A DNA stretch of 64,000 bases from Dastarcus helophoroides (lineage: Eukaryota; Arthropoda; Insecta; Coleoptera; Bothrideridae): contig CM053331.1 in NCBI GenBank assembly GCA_028583605.1, forward strand, positions 40,987,283 through 41,051,282, read 5' to 3'. This document shows, piece after piece, positions 8,732 to 19,500 of the stretch (within the stretch, counting starts at the first letter, position 1; each line of letters begins with the position of its first letter). The position numbers were made by a program, and so were the translations under genes. Under the pieces are notes generated by a model. It made no database searches. It was not told the origin of the DNA and was given only the letters and a program-made list of their open reading frames with translations.

Positions 8732-11305
8732 TAAGCACTCCTTGGTGATAAAACGTGAAAAGTGAATGTTGTGGCTTCTTTCCCATGTTTATGTTTAATA
8801 TGTTTTTTTGAGGGATTCTTCCCCCTGGAGATTTGAAAGAAGATACTCAGGCTTCTAGGTATAGGTTACTCTAGCATTCGAGCAACCTATAAGCTCATGG
8901 TGCATTAACTGGTTATGTGAATCGACTTGGTGATGGATTTGGAGGAAGATACGAACCGATTGAATGTAAATTATGGATTTTCTGTTCCAAGGATGAATTT
9001 TGCGCTAACGTTGGTTTGATATTGTATATTTGCCTCTACTTAATTATTCGTGTAGAACTAGATTAGAACGGCGCCATAACAGATGCAAATGATCTGAATA
9101 ACGTATCGCGTAGAACAAAGGCGATATTTTAACTTCTTAAGTTAAATAATTACACGGTTAGCAAGTTATTACAAATATTTCATGGCGTGTATTTTCAACC
9201 GTTTGCGGGAGTCGGTAAGCTGTAATTAAAATTATAATTATAACAGTGGTCCGTTTGTTGAGGACCAGTTGATTAATATTGAATAATATTGTACAAGTAT
9301 TATAATTAAGGTTCTGTAATACCGGATATATTCTTTTAGAAACAATCATTTCACATGGCAACACACATCAAGATTTCTCCGGTGAACTGTACCTTTTTAC
9401 GACAGGAACTAACACACTCAATTGTTTTTTAGTATTTCATTTGTTTCATTATTAAATTCTCAGATTATATTATTGCGTTCGAGTCATTTCCACCTTTTAT
9501 TACACTACGACTAACGTTAGTGTTATTATTTGGTACGCATACCGGGAAATTCATTATAAAGAACAAAACACTTCGCAAGAAGCTTACAGCGGCAGCAATA
9601 ATGATAATAATAAAGTCGCATTAGTTGGGAACTTGACACAGAGGCGTAGAGGAACGTCTGTGTCCGCTCGCAGCGTAATATCTCTCGGAGAATTTGGATA
9701 TGAATCCGATGACGCGTAAACGATCGTCGAATTTCGCCTTCTCTTGAATCTCGCGTTCTTTAAAGCGCGTTCCAATCGATAGCTCGGTCTGACCGTCGTT
9801 TGTTTGATTTCGTTCGGTAGCGCTTTCGATTCGCTCGATTCGTCCCAAGTGCCGCCGAGGTGCCACTTAGTATGCATTTATACAGAAATGCTGATAGGTA
9901 AAGAAATTAATCTTTTATGTTGTAGACTAATATCGCTCACTGTTACTTTTGACACGAGCTTCCTCGCTGTATGTATGAATATTAAAGAGGTGTTGAAATC
10001 GATTGAGAATTTTTAGAGGCGCTACAAAGGAGTCGAAGGGAGAGAGCGAGGACCGGGGGACGTAGCATACACTCGGAGTAGGAAACTCATTTTAATTACA
10101 AAGATTAAAAAATCGCTCATAGTGTTGAAAGACACAAAGGGGCTCCCGTATGATGTAGTGCTGGGGTATGCAAATGCATGAATATACTTGACTATTGCGC
10201 TGTTAGATAACTGTTATAAATATGGGCGTCTGCGAGAGAGAACCATGTAAATGAAGTCGACTAAGGAACTAATATATTTTAGTGTTTTAACACTCGTAGC
10301 GTTGGCCTGCCTGCAGCCGCTGTTTATATAGTGATATATCACGGGTAATTAGTGACTTACGGTGTCAGATTTTGTTACGTATCGGCAATCTCGGCCGTGC
10401 CGCGCCTCCTTTCATGGACTATGACGTCTTAAGTGCTCCACTATTTATTACTCGACAATTTCATGTTATTCCTTCATACGTTATGATCTATATCGTTTTA
10501 TCATATGTTATCTGCCGCTCTTCGTGATTTATGTCCGCACCAAGTCTAAAATAGTCCGACGCAATCATAATTTAGACCCATCAAATCCCAACATTTCCTG
10601 AGAAAGTAGGCCTTCCCCTTACCATTAACTCGACTATTCGAAATCGATGGGTCGCTTACGTAACTAATATCGTTCGAATTCGGCCACGGACGACTTTTTT
10701 TTTTAATTGGTCCAAAACCGCGTATGTTGGAGCGTTGTGAATATTAATAATAATTAATAACTGCAGTAACAGTAAACCTGTAGAGTCGAAGCGATACACA
10801 ATAATATATGTCTGTTGTACCACCTGATTCATATAAATATCCATTGGAATATTCAGTGCAACATGTTCTCTGTAAGTCAACATATAACGATCGATAATAT
10901 TCATAAATCATGGTGGTAACTTATTGAATAACTCCAAAGGCAACATGGTTTAATGCGAGGTTTATATTAAACTATATACTCCTTTTCATGTAACATTGTT
11001 GAAATAAACATTCATTAAATATAAATTATAACATGCCTCTTACACGATGGATGAATTTTTTATTAAAAGCGTTTCATGCTTTGTCGACGTTCATACGAAA
11101 ACAGCTTTAACGTCATGAACAACAGGGAAAATGAAAATGGGGACACAATAGATAGGGGCCCACAAAAGAAGAACTTAAACGAGTGAGGAAGCACCAAAGG
11201 AAGATTCGATTTCAAGAAAAAGAACTATTAAAGACACCTGAAATCACCGCCGGTCGAATGTTTGGTACTTCTTCAGCGTCTGCTTAAATCGTTTTCCTCT
11301 CGTAG
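8732..11305. other. Low-repeat sequence, no confident gene
   Basis: Mixed AT-rich sequence with moderately GC-richer parts around 9,620-9,860 and 10,020-10,080. Two overlapping minus-strand open frames of 81 and 97 codons occupy 9,584-9,877. Neither has a recognisable domain, and their overlap in different frames reflects base composition. I see no RNA genes or tandem repeats. Confidence 0.45.
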
Positions 11306-11308
11306 ATC

Positions 11309-11418
11309 AGTGTTTCCCCAACTTTCCACGTCTGTATACTCTTTCCATAATTTTTCAAGAGGTTGAGTACTCCTATTTAATATATACATATATTACATAT
11401 ATACATGTTGTAATAAAA
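11309..11418 (+). repeat. Dispersed repeat family R, left part
   Basis: The phrases CAGTGTTTCCCCAAC and CCATAATTTTT match a dispersed family seen at 35,575-35,945 and, inverted, at 56,985-57,185. The element is split here by the LTR pair, and its right part resumes at 12,155. Confidence 0.6.
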
Positions 11419-11784
11419 TGTAACGCAATGTCAATAGATGGAATCAAATTGTAGAATTTAGTGCATAAGAAAATTTTCTAGAAAGATCTGTTAAGGGGAA
11501 AGCGATAACGAAGCAAAAGGTAAATAAGCGGTCCCGAAATTTCGGCAAACGATAAGCCTGATCTGTAGAATTGTTTTAGAACCTGGAGGCCAAAACTATA
11601 TAAGGCGGTCGGCTTTCCCTCGTAGTTAGTTAGTTAGAGTCGGTGTAGTTAACTAGTGAGTTAGCAGTTAGAAGTCAATAAGTGAGTTAATTGTTCAGTT
11701 GTAGTGATCCGAGTTGAGTTTGAAATTAAAGTGGGTATTATTCAATTCACGCGTTAATCAATTCGAACCGATAAGCGCGTAACA
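11419..11784 (+). mobile_element. Solo LTR 1 of a tandem pair
   Basis: 366 bp, beginning TGTAACGCAATG and ending CGTAACA (TG...CA termini). It contains a TATATAA box at 11,597-11,603, GTTAGTTAG-type direct repeats downstream, and the block GAACCGATAAGC near its 3' end. It matches LTRs at 11,789, 34,732, 39,670 (minus) and 58,523 (minus). No gag or pol lies between it and the next LTR. The right flank is ATAT, while the left flank is ATAAAA, so a 4-bp duplication is not evident on this copy alone. Confidence 0.85.
11597..11603 (+). promoter_or_regulatory. LTR 1 TATA box
   Basis: TATATAA in the context AAACTATATAAGGCGGTC, conserved in position in all five LTRs (TACATAG-type decay on the opposite strand at 58.8 kb). 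Confidence 0.6.
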
Positions 11785-11788
11785 ATAT

Positions 11789-12154
11789 TGTAACGCAATG
11801 TAAATAGATGAAATAGGATTTAGAATAGAATTGTAGAATTTAGTAAATAAAAAAAAGTTTCCAGAAGGATCTGATAAGGGGAAAGCGGCCGCGATAACGA
11901 AATAAATGGCAGATAAGCGTTCCAGAAATTTCGGCAAACGATACGTCTTATCTGCCGAAAAGTTCTAGAAGCCGGAGGCCAAAACTATAAAAGGCGGTCA
12001 GCTTTCCCTCGAGTCAGTTAGTTAGAAGTCAGTGTAGTTAGTGGGTTAGCAATTAGTAAATAAATAGTGAGTTAGTGTTCAGTTGAAGTGTGCCGAGGTA
12101 AGAAAGTGGTATAATCCATCACGTGTAATCAATCGAACCGATAAACCCGTAACA
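11789..12154 (+). mobile_element. Solo LTR 2 of a tandem pair
   Basis: 366 bp, TGTAACG...CGTAACA, flanked by a perfect 4-bp target duplication ATAT (11,785-11,788 and 12,155-12,158). It abuts LTR 1 with only that ATAT between them. Its TATA box is TATAAAA at 11,986-11,992. A 4-bp duplication with TG/CA ends fits a Gypsy- or BEL-type element, but no coding region is available to decide. Solo LTRs arise by recombination between the two LTRs of a full element. Confidence 0.88.
11986..11992 (+). promoter_or_regulatory. LTR 2 TATA box
   Basis: TATAAAA about 197 bp from the LTR start, followed by the GGCGGTC block common to the family. Confidence 0.6.
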
Positions 12155-12480
12155 ATATACATGAGGAAGTGTGTGTGTCTGTCTATTAAGTCTGTTGAAC
12201 GTACCAACGAATTTGAACAAAACATCATTCTGCAATCTGCACGAACCCTTTAAAGCTGTGCAAGTAGATTAATTTTGTTACGTTTATCCAAACAATTTTT
12301 AATTTTTGAGTCATCTGAAGCCGCCCTTCCCAGGCCCTCTCCAGACTCTTCCTTGGGGATACGCGTACCACACTTTGGGAAGAAGTGTCCTAGGCACCAT
12401 CTGTTTTCTTACTTCTCGCCGCTTCTTTCAACATTTTCACCTAAATTTTTTCAGTTTCACAATTTGGGGCATCAATGAGA
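12155..12480 (+). repeat. Dispersed repeat family R, right part
   Basis: Continues the element interrupted at 11,418. It carries a GTGTGTGTCTGTCTAT tract, GAACGTACCAACGAATTTG, and CATTCTGCAATCTGCACGAA, then a GATACGCG...ACCACACTTTGGG block. The same order occurs at 35,665-35,940. Short inverted or partial pieces with CAAATTCGTTGATA are at 57,015, 58,115, 58,400 and 62,915. The family type is not recognised. Confidence 0.65.
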
Positions 12481-12493
12481 TCTGGAATATAGC

Positions 12494-12662
12494 AGTTCCA
12501 AAGTCATCGCACCCTAGTAGTTCCCTAGTCATTGCGCCCTAGTAGTTCCCTAGTCATCGCGCCCTAGTAGTTCCCTAGTCATCGCCCTAGTAGTTCCCTA
12601 GTCATCGCCCTAGTAGTTCCCCAGTCATCGCCCTAGTGGTTCCCTATTCAACGCCCTAGGAA
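12494..12662. repeat. 22-25-bp minisatellite
   Basis: Six to seven copies of AGTTCCCTAGTCATCGCCCT-type units, with steps of 25 then 22 bp. Confidence 0.9.
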
Positions 12663-12920
12663 ATACCATATGTAGTTAGTAGCTGTGAAATGCTAGGGTC
12701 ATCGGAACAGGAAGTCGCGTATATCGTTTATTTACCCGTGAATACTTTATATATTTTTTTTTGCTACAAACCTGAAGGGTTGTTCTACTCGTCTCACTCT
12801 TTTGGTTAATATCTCGAAGAAGCTCTACTTTTTCTTCAACAATGCCACCGGAAGATGACTATGGATCTAGAATTCTCGTGGTTATCTACTACATTTAAAA
12901 ACGGACGATGTAAATATGTT

Positions 12921-12990
12921 GCCTCCGGCGGGAATTGAACCTTGTATCACAAAGATAGAGACGCCGCGCGCTGTTCCACTCGGCCACGGC
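12921..12990 (-). repeat. tRNA-derived repeat (SINE-like), copy 1
   Basis: On the minus strand it has a tRNA-type A box (TGGCCGAGTGG) and B box (GGTTCAATTCC) at normal spacing, about 70 nt long. The acceptor ends pair only partly (about 5 of 7), so it is not a functional tRNA. The sequence on both sides (about 12,870-13,290) resembles that around the second copy at 26.6 kb, so the tRNA-like part belongs to a longer repeat. Confidence 0.7.
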
Positions 12991-13340
12991 CATACGTTTT
13001 TCTATTTTATATAGAAGGGTGAAATCACACCCAATTCACATGACAACTTCCCTAGTTATACAGTATAGCATAAAATAGAATTTTCGAACAGTTTGGTATG
13101 AATTACGTTATGGAATCGATATATTTTTCAACATTTCGACATTACAAACAACTTTGTTAGTGTTTTGGAGTTTTAATTCATTCTAAAATTTTTTACTTGC
13201 TGAAGATTCGACGATATTTTTCATTGTGACCAAATATCAATTGCAAAATCTGGATTTTATTTCGTTTCTATACTTCTACCAATACGATTTCTAACGGTGC
13301 GTTTACGCTAGACACTTTATTCCGTATATTTCTCTCTGAC

Positions 13341-14379
13341 CAGTGGCGGCTGGTGACTTTTTGACAGGGGGTGCGCAGATGCAAAAATATTAGTAGTTAA
13401 GAGTTTAGGTGAATCCAGTGTTATAGCAAGATATTAAATTTAAGAGAAACGAAAGTGACACAAAAGTTGTGATATTTAATAGTATTTTTACGAATTAAAT
13501 TTAATTACCATCTTATAATCTCCATTTCATGAAAACTGCATTTGAAAATAAAATATATTTTATTGCAAGGTTCTAATTAAACTCTACAAAAACACAAAAA
13601 AGATATTTTTTAAAACAAAATTCGCTCTACGATCTTTTAAAGAAATAAAGTCTTCATTACTTTCTCATCAAAATTGTTTAAATCCTAATCTATAAATGAA
13701 TAATTAGACCCTAGATTGGGAAGTGCTATCTCTCTCTCAAAAACACAAAAAAAAATAAAACAAAATCCACTCTACGATCTTTTCAAGAAATAAAGTCTTC
13801 ATTACTTTCTCAACAAAATTGATTAAATCCAAATCTATAAATGAATAATTAGACCCTAGAATGGGTACTGCTATCTCTTTGTGAATAGCGGTACTATTGG
13901 CAGTTAGGCCTGGAAGCGGCACAATTAACAATCGCAATCAGATCAACCGGGACCTACGCATTTAGCATCATAAACGTAAATACACACTCCAAACTCCGAC
14001 TCGTACTTACCATTTGGCAATATCGCACATGCGCGGAGCGGCGTACCCCGGGCTAGCTTTAACGTGGTGTTCTGTAGTTTATTTCTCCGCATCCCGTGAA
14101 GACCGTAGATAGGCATCGCACGGCACCCTCGCTAGGTGCATATTTGTGCGCGCACCAACTTTTTTAAATTCCCTTATAATATTTAATATGTATAACGGAA
14201 TCAAACGTTGGGGTATTTTATTCCAAGTTATTCACAAGTATTATTAGTTAATTAGTATGTCATTATTTTGTGTTTAAAATTGTGATAAATCAAAGTCTTT
14301 TACATTAAACAAAAAAGAATAGATCGCTCATTTCACGAGGAGCGCGCGCTCTTGCGCTCTTTAAGACCAGCCGCCACTG
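13341..14379. mobile_element. Non-autonomous hAT element, 1.04 kb
   Basis: Terminal inverted repeats CAGTGGCGGCTGGT (14 bp, perfect) bounded by a perfect 8-bp duplication TCTCTGAC (13,333-13,340 and 14,380-14,387). The 8-bp TSD with CAGTGGCGG-type ends marks the hAT superfamily. Inside is a tandem duplication of about 145 bp (13,587-13,878), and the right end is rich in GCGC. No transposase frame is present. It lies inside the terminus of the 13.3-15.7 kb inverted-repeat element and so is younger than that element. Confidence 0.9.
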
Positions 14380-14393
14380 TCTCTGACATAAGA

Positions 14394-14580
14394 TATATTT
14401 ACTCTCTGACATAAGTGTCAGTGATTCTAAGAGAAACTACCTCGTCCCTGCTGTGTAGATCAGTCTGGGATAGCTTCTCTCAGAATAGTTGACATTTATG
14501 TGAGAGAAGCTATCCGAGACTTATCTACTCGGCTGGGACGATATAGCTTCTCTTAGGATCGTTGACACTTATGTCAGATG
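14394..14580. repeat. Imperfect palindrome with ~75-bp arms
   Basis: The left arm begins TGACATAAGTGTCAGTGATT and the right arm ends with its inverse (GTTGACACTTATGTCA). Arms of roughly 75 bp pair through the CTAAGAGAA, TCGTCCC, GTAGAT and GGATAGCTTCTCT blocks. Confidence 0.8.
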
Positions 14581-15473
14581 AGATAATAAGCCTTGTATAT
14601 ACGAATATATACAAGTTTATTACGATGCAATTGAAATCTAATTTCATTAGAATCTAATGAAAATTAGACTGCAATTGCAAAGTTCACGTAGATGAGGCAA
14701 AGCTTGTATCACGGGTTGCATCACAACATCCATAGATACAAACGTCCTCGGCGTGACTTTACTTTCATCTAGTTTTGACAAATGACCAATTAATATTCTG
14801 TAATTAAAGTCAGTTACAAGCAGAGACTAAATAGACTGAACCTAACACGGTAAGCAGTGAAGCCAGTTGAAAGCCTGGCGAAAGCCTAGCTCCATCTAGC
14901 TCGCAATGCCCTCTTATTATTTGACAGACCTTTGCGAAGATAACATCGGTTTTTTTTTAAAGAAAATGGGCTGTAAATATGGGGAAGTGTATTGTGGATC
15001 ATTGTTGAAACCTCAGTGAACACATTAGTGAAGGAAAATCAAGAGTTTCATTCTTTGAGTAGGTAAAAATAAAATATATAAATATTCAATTATCGGCGTG
15101 CGCGCGTCGCCATTTCACTGCAATCATGACGTGTTTACAGCACCGGCTTAACAATATTGTACACAGGCGTCGCGTATTGAAAGAAAATTATTTTACTATT
15201 AAACCAAGATGTCTTTGAAAATAGTTCTCCTGAACTTTTACCAAAAAGCACTTTTAAAAATTATCCTATTGGTTCAAAAGCCCCTAATTCTAAAGTTTCA
15301 TCTAAATCGTTAGAACCGTTAAGCGGCAAGTTTCGTATTTATAAATTTTACTTAATCCGACCATATCAAAGAGTAGTGGAATGCACCTCCCCACTTCCCC
15401 GGATTTTAGCTTCAACTGTACGCATGAGACAACATTGAAACGTTCAGTCTATTTAGTCTCTGGTTACAAGTCA

Positions 15474-15630
15474 CCCAATGGAGGTTTGCTCTCTTGGATA
15501 CTTATACGACTGACTAACGGCTTTAAATTGGAAGTGTATACAACCACCGTACCATGCTGATGAGACCAAGGAAGGCCGAAACTAGTCTATGGTTGCGATT
15601 GTACATATTTTCAATTTTAAGCACGTTTAA
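15474..15630 (+). mobile_element. Short hammerhead-bearing insertion (~157 bp)
   Basis: Detected because it interrupts one arm of the inverted repeat. The left arm (14,774-14,850) is continuous, but its partner is split between 15,447-15,473 and 15,631-15,668. The extra ~157 bp contains a hammerhead motif near its 3' part. Target duplication is unclear. It encodes no protein. Confidence 0.6.
15551..15593 (+). ncRNA. Hammerhead ribozyme, type with palindromic stem III
   Basis: Stem I ACCATG (15551-15556) with TATGGT (15588-15593), including one G-U pair. Core CTGATGA (15557-15563). Stem II GACC (15564-15567) / GGCC (15574-15577) with loop AAGGAA and a single A-C mismatch. GAAA at 15578-15581. 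Stem III is the palindrome ACTAGT, and the cleavage triplet is GTC with C17 at 15587. All conserved core positions are canonical. The mismatch suggests partial decay, since GACC with GGTC would be perfect. Short-stem-III hammerheads of this form occur in Penelope-like elements and retrozymes. Confidence 0.78.
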
Positions 15631-15836
15631 CTGTTTAATTACAGAACATTTAATTGGTCATTTGTCAAAACTTATGTCAGAGAAAAATGTCCAAAATAAA
15701 GTGTCTAATCTGAAAGCACCCTTAGTCAAATAAAATCTATCTGATTTAAAAGTTTTTTTATGCTGCACCCCCCAAGCAACAAAGGAGAGAATTTGATAAT
15801 ATTTTGGTTGTCATACTTTTCATGGCACCTTATCAT

Positions 15837-15958
15837 CAGAGAGTAAATATCTGGTACCAAAGTTGCAAAAGAATGATCAAAAAATTCTCTACTTTCAGAG
15901 AGTAAATATCACGTTACCAAAGTTGCAAAATAATGATCAAAAAATTTTCTACTTTCAG
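15837..15958. repeat. 59-bp tandem duplication
   Basis: Two copies starting at 15,837 and 15,896, each with GAGAGTAAATATC and ACCAAAGTTGCAAAA. Confidence 0.9.
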
Positions 15959-15959
15959 T

Positions 15960-16590
15960 GAAATGTGGCGATTCTTTTACGTAGCTCGTCGCGTTCTTTT
16001 TGCTAACTTCCACATCAAACGCGTATTTATAGCGGAGTCTTTATCGGCGTTTCAAAATGCTCAACGCAGGTGTTTTAATGGTAACATTCATCTCATGAAA
16101 TAATTTAATTTCAGAGCCATAAACAAACTCGGACGTAGGCGTAAAGGAATAATTTATTAGTTTAAATAATTGCAAATACCAGTGATCTCATATTATTCAT
16201 TCTTAGTAAATTAATGGCTAAAATATTATCGTGTTATGACTAACGTGTTTGCTTTATTTTAAATTGCTATTTTCATTATTTTCAACCGAGAAATCGAATT
16301 CTCATACGGGACAACCAACGGACCAATTCGGGGCGCACAGAATGTTTCCCTTCTGTAGGAGATTCGATACAGTTTTTAGACACTTTCATAGAAGCGAAAT
16401 TCTGCCAACATAATCATCTTGTAATCATATTTGCACCCTTCTTGCGACATTTTGCAACACTTTCTAGGTTTATTGACAATAGCATATGTTACTCAAAATA
16501 GTTTGATCTGTTACGACAGAAAGTGCAATTCTATCCCGCCCCCGTTATGTTTTTGATTCGGAAGAATCAAGCTTTTAAAACCCGAGAATT
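15960..16590. other. AT-rich sequence, no feature seen
   Basis: No repeats, RNA genes or coding signals were recognised between the 59-bp duplication and the satellite array. Confidence 0.4.
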
Positions 16591-19500
16591 TGGTATTGCT
16601 TCTCGATTTCGTTCTCAGATTCGGATTCTACGTCTTTAGAACTGTATGCAGATGCAATAAACCCACTTTCGAAAAATTGAAATTTGAGCCTGTTTTGAAA
16701 AAATTCGATTAAAAAAAAAACCGTTAACGCCCATATCCCAAACGAAAAACCCTTCCTTATTTTTGTTTTCAGACTCAGATTCTATGTATCAAAAACTGTA
16801 TGATAGGGTGGTCTACTTAACGATTTTTGAATATCGACATTCCGAAATGATCAAATTTTTGAAACTAATTTTAAACGCTTATATCTTCTAAACCAATAGC
16901 CGTAGCCCAATTTGGTTTTTAGATGCTAATTCTACGACCCATGATTTATATATAAATTCAATAAACCCACTTTCAAAAAATTGAAATGTTTCCATATTTT
17001 TAAAGAATTCGATTTAAAAAAAAAAATTAAACGCTCATATTTCCCAAACCAAAAGCCCCAGCTCAAATTTGTTTCCAGATTTAGATTATACGTGTCAAAA
17101 TCTGTAAGATAGGGTGATTTTAAATGCTATTTGATGACTTTTGAATTTTGATACCGGGTAATCGGTCAAAATTTTGGAATTTCGAAACTTCAAATGCCCA
17201 TATCTTCGAAACAAAAGGTCGCAGCGCAATTTTGTTTTCAGATTTGAATTCTACGTCCCGAGAATTATATATAAATGCAATAAACCCACTTTTGAAAAAT
17301 TGAAATGTTTGCTTATTTTGAAAGAATTCGATTTTTTTGAAAAAATTTTAGAACGCTTATATATCCCAAACGAAAAGTCCTAGCTCGATTTCGGTTGTAA
17401 ATTCGTATTCTATGCGTCGAATTCTATATGATGGGGTGATTTTAAATGCTATTTGATGACTTTTAAATTTTGATACAAAGAAATTGGTCAAAATTTTAAA
17501 ATTTCGAAATTTAAATCGCTCATATCTTCCAAACGAAAAGCGCAGCTCGATTTTATTTTTAGATTCGAATTCTACGCCCCCAGAATTATATATAACTGCA
17601 ATAAACCCACTTTCAAAAAATTGAAATCTTTGCATGTTTTGAAAGAATTCGATTTTTTTTTAATTTGAAACGCTAATATCTCCCAAACGAAAAGCCCAAG
17701 CTCAAATTTGTTTTCAGATTCGTATTCTAAGTGTCAAATTCTGTGTGACGGGGTGGTTTTAAATGCTATTTGACGACTTTTGAATTTTGATACCGGGTAA
17801 TTGGTCAAAATTTTGGAATTTCGAAACTTCAAATGCTCATATCTTCGAAACAAAAGGCCGCAGCTCAATTTTGTTTTCAGATTCGAATTCTACGCCCCGA
17901 GAATTATATATAAATGCAATAAACCCACTTTTGAAAAATTGAAATGTTTGCTTATTTTGAAAGAATTCGATTTTTTTGAAAAAATTTTTAAACGCTTATA
18001 TATCCCAAATGAAAAGTCCTAGCTCGATTTCGGTTGCAAATTCGTATTCTATGAATCAAATTCTGTATGATGGGGTGGTTTTAAATGCTATTTGGTGAAT
18101 TTGGAATTTTGATACAGGAAAATTGGTCAAAATTTTAGAATTTCGAAACTTTAAATGCTCATATCTTCGAAACAAAAGGTCGCAGCTCAATTTTGTTTTC
18201 AGATTCGAATTCTACGCCCCCAGAATTCTATATAAATGCAATAAATCCACTTTCGAAAAATTGAAATCTTTGCATGTTTTGAAAGAAATCGATTTTTTTT
18301 TTATTTGAAACGCTAATATCTCCCAAACGAACAGCCCTAGCTCAATTTTGTTTTCAGATTCGTATTCTAAGTGTCAAATTCTGTGTGATGGGGTGGTTTT
18401 AAATGCTATTTGACGACTTTTGAATTTTGATACCGGGTAATTGGTCAAAATTTTGGAATTTCGAAACTTCAAATGCTCATATCTTCGAAACAAAAGGTCG
18501 CAGCTCAATTTTGTTTTCAGATTCGAATTCTACGCCCCGAAAATTATATATAAATGCAATAAACCCACTTTCGAAAAATTGAAATGTTTATATGTTTTGA
18601 AAGAATTCGATTTTTTTGAAAAAAATTTTAAACGTTTATATATCCCAAACGAAAAATCCTAGCTCGATTTCGGTTGCAAATTCGTATTCTATGCATCGAA
18701 TTCTGTATGATGGGGTGGTTTTAAATGCTCTTTGATGACTTTTAAATTTTGATACAGGGAAATTGGTAAAAATTTTAAAATTTCGAAATTTAAATCGCTC
18801 ATATCTTCCAAAGGAAAAGTCGCAGCTCGATTTTATTTTCAAATTCGAATTCTACGCCCCCAGAATTATATATAAATGCAATAACCCCATTTTCGAAAAA
18901 TTGAAATCTTTGCATGTTTTGAAAAAGTTCGATTTTTTTTTTAAATTGAGACGCTAATATCTCCCAAACGAAAAGCCCTAGCTCAATTTTGTTTTCAGAT
19001 TCGAATTCTACGTCCCGAGAATTATATTTAAATGCAATAAACCCACTTTCGAAAAATTAAAATGTTTGCATGTTTTCAAAGAATTCGATTTTTGAAAAAA
19101 AATATTTAAACACTCATTATCTCCCAAACGAAAAGCCTCAGCTCGATTTCGATTACAAATTCGTATTCTACGTATCAAATTCTGTAAGATAGGGTAGTTT
19201 TAAATGCTATTTGATGAATCTTAAATTTGATACAGGGAAATTGATCAAAATATTAAAATTTCGAAAATTTGATCGCTCACATATTTCAAACGAAAAGTCG
19301 CAGCTCGATTTTGTTTTCGGATTCAAATTCTACGCCCCCAGAATTATATATAAATGCAATAAACCCACTTTCGAAAAATTGAAATCTTTGCATGTTTTGA
19401 AAGAAATCGATTTTTTTTTTATTTGAAACGCTAATATCTCCCAAACGAACAGCCCTAGCTCAATTTTGTTTTCAGATTTGGATTATACGTGTCAAAATCT

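Larger units (their letters stand above)
13291..15725. mobile_element. Inverted-repeat DNA element, host of nested insertions
   Basis: Termini are inverted: CTAACGGTGCGTTTACGCTA at the left, continuing through GACACTTTATT and CTCTGACATAAG. The reverse complement at 15,671-15,725 reads CTTATGTCAGAG...AATAAAGTGTCTAAT...GCACCCTTAG. Inner arms also pair: 14,774-14,850 with 15,447-15,473 plus 15,631-15,668. A further palindrome occupies about 14,394-14,580, with arms of roughly 75 bp. A hAT element interrupts the left terminus and a hammerhead-bearing insertion interrupts the right arm. The outer boundary may include a TA, but the superfamily is not assigned. No transposase is visible. Confidence 0.6.

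Noticed and set aside
12921..12990. A functional tRNA gene
   Set aside because: The acceptor stem pairs poorly and the anticodon arm is unconvincing. The paralogous flanks indicate a repeat.
15805..15838. Minus-strand CTGATGA followed by GAAAAG, a possible third true hammerhead
   Set aside because: Neither stem I nor a stem II of adequate length forms around it, and the expected palindromic stem III is missing.
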